A stretch of 64,000 bases of DNA from positions 7,329,361-7,393,360 of the forward strand of contig NW_022098050.1 in assembly GCF_002288925.2 (NCBI RefSeq). Reading direction: 5' to 3'. Below, piece by piece: positions 58,609 to 64,000 of this stretch. A program made the translations under genes and the position numbers. The stretch is from Delphinapterus leucas (lineage: Eukaryota > Chordata > Mammalia > Artiodactyla > Monodontidae). Positions within the stretch are counted from its first letter, which is position 1, and every line of letters begins with the position of its first letter. Under the pieces are notes generated by a model that did no database searches, was not told the DNA's origin, and worked only from the letters and a program-made list of their open reading frames with translations.

Positions 58609-59167
58609 TAGGGGAACAAAATTTGTCATCCTAAAATATCTCTTTGGCATGTGGATTATTTCAAGCTGAAAACAATCAAGGCCCAAAAGACTCAGGAAAA
58701 AAATTTGACCTTCCCCCTGAGCTGTTAAAGAATTTAGATAGAGGCCCTGTTACAGGAATAGAGCTTTCATCAGAGATATCTGCAAATAATAGGGGCTAAG
58801 CCTGGTGGGGGGAACTCTTAGAGGTCTGAGTATACTCTGTGTCCCACTGTCTCAGTATGGCCCAGCAAACATTTGTTTACCCAACATTTGCTTTTCCATC
58901 TCCATGTATTATACATTGCTTTCCTCCCCTTTGAAGTCCCAAACCCCTACCCCCAACATCCTCTTTTGTTTTTAGCTGAAGATGGTGTTTAAGGTGAGGG
59001 TTTCAGCCATTTGGGCGAGTTACTCAGTTCTCCTGGGTCTCTCCCATGTATACGTTTATATGTTATTGAACTTTGATTTCCTCCTGTTACTGTCTCATAT
59101 TAGTTTAGTTCTCAGACCAGACAGAAGAACCTAGAAGGGTAGAGGAAAATTTCTTTTTTCCCAACAC
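58609..59167 (+). mobile_element. ERV-type LTR, uninterrupted copy
   Basis: About 560 bp aligning along its length to the split copy at 4002-5744 in the opposite orientation. Shared blocks include 'tttggcatgtggattatttc', 'gaggccctgttacaggaata' (diverged in the other copy), 'cagcaaacatttgtttaccc' and 'tctcctgggtctctcccatg'. It starts tataggggaac, probably a changed TG end, and ends near cccaacaca. No internal retroviral sequence is attached. Confidence 0.8.
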
Positions 59168-59244
59168 AACGGTAAGGGGTTCTGAAATCTGGAAAGAAGA
59201 TGCATAGGCAGCAGCATATGTGAGTCATCCAGTAGCCATCCAAA

Positions 59245-59366
59245 AGGACAGTAAGCTTCCTGAAGTTGGGGATTATGTCCTCTTTGCTCCCCTCTGATTA
59301 ACCTATGCCTACAATAGAATTTTATACATAGTAAACATTCAACACATATTAGTTCAACAAAGGAGT
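59245..59366 (+). mobile_element. L2 LINE 3' end
   Basis: 'agtaagcttcctgaagttgg', 'gattatgtcctctttgctcc' and 'catagtaaacattcaacaca'. Confidence 0.65.
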
Positions 59367-60372
59367 TAATGAGGAAGTGGCACCTCTCTTCTGAGGAATA
59401 CAGAAATATTTACATACCATTTGACATGGCATATTGTCACTGCCTTCTTACAGAATCTTTCAAGACTTATCAAAGTTACTGGCTGCTACCCAAACAAGAA
59501 AGTAAAAAGGGATGGAAACATCCCTAAACCCCAGAGTCCTTCACTTTTCCCCCCACAGGATTGACTTCAGAGTCTTTAAGAGAAGCTCTTCAACTTCATC
59601 CAAGTGGGTAAAAATTGAAGATTATGACTTTCAAAAAGAAAACTCTCATAGCCCATTGTTTTCTGTTTTTAAGTATTTGTAAGACTCTTATGGAAAAATG
59701 GAATGTACAGTAATAATATATATAATAATATGAGATTAGAATTTTATCGAAATCTCAGGGCTGAATATTGATACTTGGGTGTTTCCACCATGAGAGTGGT
59801 CCCAGGAGCTGGAAAGGAGGCTGCTCAAGCATTTGAGATACAGGTCACTCTTCCTATCAGTCAAAAGGCAGCTACCTCCCTTTGCTCTGTGTCTGGGTAA
59901 AAGTCACTAGATCAAAAGAAAAAAAATCTTAGAGAATTTTGAACTGGACCATGTGGCCAGATGGATATAAGCCAGAGAAGCACGTAATTAGAGAGAAAGT
60001 GTGAGTTTGTCATATTATAAAATGCAGATTCAGGAAATGCAGTTGAGGTTTCACACTCTGACACCTATATTTTTAGGTAACTATGATTTTAGGAAAGAAA
60101 CATTATATTAAAAGAAAAAATACATGTAAATACTCTTGCCTTTTCCATCTCTTTCTCTTTTTAATATGATTTCTGGAAGATTTTCTTGACTTTACCTTCC
60201 ATCTTACGCATATGTTTTAAATTTCAGAAGTCATTCTACTCATTTATTTCATGAAGCTTTCTTGTTCTTTTTCTCAGCCTCCATGTGCCCTTGCTAGTGC
60301 TGAGTTTGTTTTAAAAGTTGTGGCCTTCAGTAGAGAGAATTAGCCAACACATGGTGATCCTGTAGAGAGAAA
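59367..60372. other. No gene or repeat recognised
   Basis: AT-rich, single-copy-looking. Confidence 0.5.
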
Positions 60373-60577
60373 GATAGGGAAACAAAAATATCCCAGCCTC
60401 ATTCTTCTCCCATATTCCCATTTCAGCCAGTGTCTCCCATTGACAGAACCCAACCAGAAACCAGAGGGCAATGAAGCCCACTGATACAGTTCACACAAGC
60501 CAGTTTCCTTGGGCACAGAGTAGGTGGAGAAGGTCAGAGTGGAGCTGGATCAGGCAATGGAAAATGTCCAGCACATC
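60373..60577 (+). mobile_element. Unclassified old interspersed repeat, copy 2
   Basis: Matches the right part of 15047-15528: 'cagtgtctcccattgacaga', 'aaccagaaaccagagggcaa', 'gtggagaaggtcagagtgga' and 'aaaatgtccagcacat'. Confidence 0.55.
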
Positions 60578-60985
60578 ATGAAACCTCATGTTTGTAAAAA
60601 AAAAATTCCTTAAATGAAGTAATTGGTGTAAGTACTTCTGGAATAGTAAGGTAAATACATAAATTCAGGAGAAAGTAGTATAGCAAGCTCTTACTTATTT
60701 CTCACTTCTAGAAGGCCTCTACCTGTGTGGAAAATGGCAGGCAGTTCCATAACCCATAGGAAAGCATGCCCTGTGTAGTTACCTTTTTCTATAACCTTGG
60801 TAAAATAATTGAGAATTTCTTTCCTAAGTATATATTTGTATGGTTGTGTGCTTTTCCTACCCATCAGTTCACAGCCTACCTGAAACACTATATTTGCCTT
60901 TTAACCATAGAAGTATACATCATTTAATTTTGCTAAGGGTTATTCTTTATGAAATACAAGTGGAGTATTATTCACTTGATTACTG
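60578..60985. other. No gene or repeat recognised
   Basis: Unassigned. The short minus-strand frame 60691-60888 has no support. Confidence 0.5.
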
Positions 60986-61001
60986 TTGACTCTAGTATTT
61001 A

Positions 61002-61284
61002 TTTATTTTTACACTTAAAAAAATTATAGCCGATTTACAATGTTGTGTTAATTTCTGCTGTACAGCAAAGTGATTCAGTTATACATTTATATATTCTTTT
61101 TCATATTCTTTTCCATTATGGTTTATCACAGGATACTGATTATAGTTCCCTGTGCTACACAGTAGGACTTTGTTGTGTATCCATCCTATGTATAATAGTT
61201 TACATCTGCTAACGCCAAACTCCCAATCCATCCCTCCCGCACCCCCACCCCTGGGCAACCACAAGTCTGTTCTCTATGTCTGTC
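61002..61284 (-). mobile_element. 5'-truncated L1 with 16-bp TSD
   Basis: L1 3' end of the older cetartiodactyl type. TSD ttgactctagtattta is exact at 60986-61001 and 61285-61300; the target reads attt/aa around its end. Confidence 0.95.
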
Positions 61285-61300
61285 TTGACTCTAGTATTTA

Positions 61301-62224
61301 ATTTTCATAGTTAATATCTATAATTATTGATAATGTTAATAAAATTATTCTAAGTATATTTAGATGGAGAAGGAATCCTGGATAGTGACCAGATGAGGGC
61401 AGGACAGATAGCTGGGAAGGAAGGAAACTGATAAGAAACAGAATGTGTTTAAAGTAGAGTGCTACATTTCTCTCACTATGGAGTATATCCTGACATGGGT
61501 GCATTACCTTGGTGTAAGGGCTATTAGCCAGAGACAGATCTAGGATCTGTGGGGTCTGAAGATTATTATGTCCTTGTTCCATTACAATCTCTGGCCCTGC
61601 ACTGGCATAGTGATGCTGGGTTAGCTGGCATAAAGAGTGACCGGAGTATTTCTGGAAGCCATTCTTACCCTTGATTGGCTAACAATACCTTAACTCTACA
61701 CAGAAGTGACTGTTTCCCACATAAATATACTTCACTAACTCTACATTAAAATTAAGTCCAACTCAGGTTCCCTCTAACAGAATCCCCAAAAATGTCTGTG
61801 GCCGCTCCATTGCTACCTGACCCTAGTGGAAATATGACAGAAGGAAAATTGTCATAAAAGGTGTCAGTGACCTTGACCAACTATGATTAAAATATCTCAT
61901 TTTGTAACTTTTACAAAAATACATGATGTGAATATATTGCTCAGGACTCTTCTATGGCCTTGGAAGGGAACTCTGTAAACCTTATTAGCTTCATGATAAA
62001 TCCACATTTAGGTAATTGAAATAAACTGCACAGTGCCTCACCCTCCTCCCATGGAGGTTATAAGAAGAGGATCCAAAGCCAAGTTCATTCTGCTGCTTCT
62101 CCCATAGAATGATGGTAGAATCTGGAAATTCAAGTTCTGAGTCCTTCACATTTACCACTCAGCCTTGCTTGGCTTAGGGAGTGGGGGGAATGCTTGTAGA
62201 TAATGGCTATGATAACTTTCTCTT
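61301..62224. other. No gene or repeat recognised
   Basis: Single-copy-looking sequence, no coding support. Confidence 0.5.
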
Positions 62225-62365
62225 GTATTTATTCATTAAACAGGTATTTGCTGATTGCCCATTATGTGTCAGGCACTATTCGAGATGATAGGGATAAAAT
62301 GGTAAGTACAACAGATGCAGTTTCTGTATTCAGTGATATTAAAGTCTAATGGAGGACAGGCAACT
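62225..62365 (+). mobile_element. L2 LINE fragment
   Basis: 'ttattcattaaacaggtatt', 'ttatgtgtcaggcactattc' and 'aagtctaatggaggacag'. Confidence 0.75.
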
Positions 62366-62429
62366 TACATCTTTATGTAAAACAAGTGTATGAAAAGGCA
62401 GAGTAACTCATCTACCATCCTGTCCTTAC

Positions 62430-62514
62430 CTTGGCACAAAGCACTGGTGATTCTTGATGCATAGTTCTCTAAAGTCCCATTCATGGCCCTGGTATCTCTG
62501 GTCTCTTCTTGTCC
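62430..62514 (-). other. Candidate 85-bp exon (unconfirmed)
   Basis: On the minus strand a long pyrimidine tract (about 62545-62518) ends in the acceptor tttttcag, and the segment ends CCAAG before a strong donor gtaagg (62429-62424). Two of three frames are open through it: one reads GQEETRDTRAMNGTLEN..., the other TRRDQRYQGHEWDFRE.... I do not recognise either. No flanking exon was found, so it may be a noncoding exon or a chance pairing of splice signals. Confidence 0.3.
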
Positions 62515-63414
62515 CTGAAAAATGAGAGGAAAGGAAGGCAAGAATTTCAAGCAGTGGAGAATGTAGAAACTGAGAAATCAACCCATCTCCAAGTCTCTGT
62601 TCTTTCTTTTGAAATGTCCAGTCTTGTGCTCCTTTGGACTGTGGATAATGTAGAAGAGGTATAGTCTCCTGTACTCAGCCAGTCATCAGTGATGAGTGAT
62701 AAAGGAATAGGTACCATGTGAATGAAGCTTCTTCTCTTTTAAACTCATATCATTCCTATCACGATGGCTGCAAAGCATTTGCAGGCCATGTAAAGGCTCT
62801 CGTTGCTGAATGGAGAGAAAGATGAAGACTTCACTTTATGTTCACCCTTGCCTCAGACTTTCAGAAAGCCATCTAATTTCTTAGCATATCAGATGTATAT
62901 CAGTGAAACAAGGTCAACCACACAAATTCGTTACTTATCTTATTGGAATACAAACTGATCTAAGTATTAAAGCTGTGAGTCAGTGGGATTTCTAGCATGC
63001 TTGCCTATGGTTGGGAGAAGTTAAGCAGAACTCAGTGGGCTCTAAAGAAAGGATAACCATACGAAGTTGTGCATAACTAAAAAGGAATGAATTAAAAAGG
63101 AAATCCTTGGTCAGGAAGAGATTTGAATTAATATTGAATCAATACTAGCATCAATACTCTCACTGATCAAACCACACGTGGTCTACTCTCATGAATCTTT
63201 GACTGCTTGATCATCGTCCCTGTTCAGATATACCTTCCCAGGAATGTTGATATTCTGGAAATGGTGATGGGAATTCCACTGTCAGGTAATAGCTGCAGTG
63301 ATGACATAAATATGCAAATAATTGATTGTGTCTGCCAAGCATCTTAAGTATCTTGAAGTCTGCTAATTCTAGGCCAAACCTGTATGATCTTTAGAAACAT
63401 CAAAGCATGAAAAA
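62515..63414. other. No gene or repeat recognised
   Basis: Single-copy-looking sequence. Confidence 0.5.
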
Positions 63415-63630
63415 AGAATACTGAGTTTGAATCCTGGCTCTGCAACTTTCTGGGTGGTATATGTGACCTTGGACAAGTTACTTGACTTTTTGAATTTCAA
63501 TTTTTCTAACCTATGAATTAAGGATACTAATAGCTCTTGTTGCAGGATTGTTTTGATAATTTAAAGACATGTTATACTCACATAAAGCATGTGCCATAAA
63601 CTAAGTACTCAATGAATGGTAGGTATTACT
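63415..63630 (+). mobile_element. MIR SINE, nearly complete
   Basis: 'gagtttgaatcctggctctg', 'gtgaccttggacaagttact', 'gcaggattgttttgataatt' and 'agtactcaatgaatggtagg'. Confidence 0.9.
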
Positions 63631-64000
63631 AATTATGAATTTCAGCACAACGATAAGCGATTTTTTTTAATCACTTGTTCTTTCGAGTGGTTAAACTTTG
63701 GGCTAAGAAAGACTTTCTCACAAGTTTATCATGATTTGTAAACATGAGTCAACTTCTCTATAGCAATTATTTTGCTGGGAAGTAAGCAAGGTCATAAATT
63801 AATGACGACTCCTGCAGCCTCAGGACTTATTGATCTTGCTGTTTATCTTCTGGAATGTTCCTGGAAAACCCAATTATTTTGGGACATTACCCAAGCTAGT
63901 TTAGCCATTATTCTATATTAATGTTATTAGTAACAAGTTATGAAAGCATTTGATTGATTTTCTTGGAAAAACAACACCTTTATAGTACAATAGAGATATT
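63631..64000. other. No gene or repeat recognised
   Basis: Unassigned AT-rich sequence to the window end. Confidence 0.5.

Overview
The window is mammalian nuclear DNA, almost certainly from a cetacean. The evidence is several copies of the tRNA-derived CHR-type SINE in its whale/dolphin form (about 205-230 bp with A and B boxes and an oligo(A) tail), together with a young L1 family with the cetartiodactyl type of 3' end, MLT1-type LTRs, MER5A, and old MIR and L2 copies. I found no convincing protein-coding gene, rRNA, functional tRNA, CRISPR array or any prokaryotic feature. Nearly every long open frame lies inside a LINE or SINE, either as a decayed LINE ORF or as its antisense shadow. The window is best read as intergenic or deep-intronic DNA. 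Family names come from recognition of consensus features by eye; no database search was run.

Layout. 0-6.6 kb: old L1 3' ends, one SINE, an 18-bp X-box-like palindrome, then a nest at 3.65-5.91 kb in which an MLT1 LTR is split by an ERV-type LTR, itself split by an L1 fragment, itself split by a younger L1 with a 17-bp target-site duplication (TSD). 6.6-13.9 kb: one full-length but dead L1 on the minus strand, with 5'UTR, ORF1, ORF2, 3'UTR, TSDs and a SINE in its endonuclease region. 14-30 kb: mostly single-copy-looking sequence with scattered L1, L2, MIR, MER5A, an MLT1A-like LTR and microsatellites. 29.5-35 kb: an L2 split by a 1.8 kb L1, then a minus-strand MLT1, a small minisatellite, a solo LTR with promoter anatomy and a 19-bp-arm hairpin. 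38-51 kb: an L2 interrupted by about 9.6 kb of stacked L1 sequence that itself carries seven later insertions. 51-64 kb: old L1, L2, MER5, an internally deleted L1, a compound microsatellite, a second copy of the ERV-type LTR, and a candidate 85-bp exon on the minus strand.

The most informative pattern is retrotransposition history rather than a gene system. TSDs can be read directly for more than a dozen insertions, so the order of events can be inferred from sequence alone. Four L1 3' ends carry non-L1 sequence between the element body and the terminal tail, as expected of 3' transduction. Most L1s lie on the minus strand, which would fit an intron of a plus-strand gene, yet the best exon-like candidates are on the minus strand, so the genic context is unresolved.
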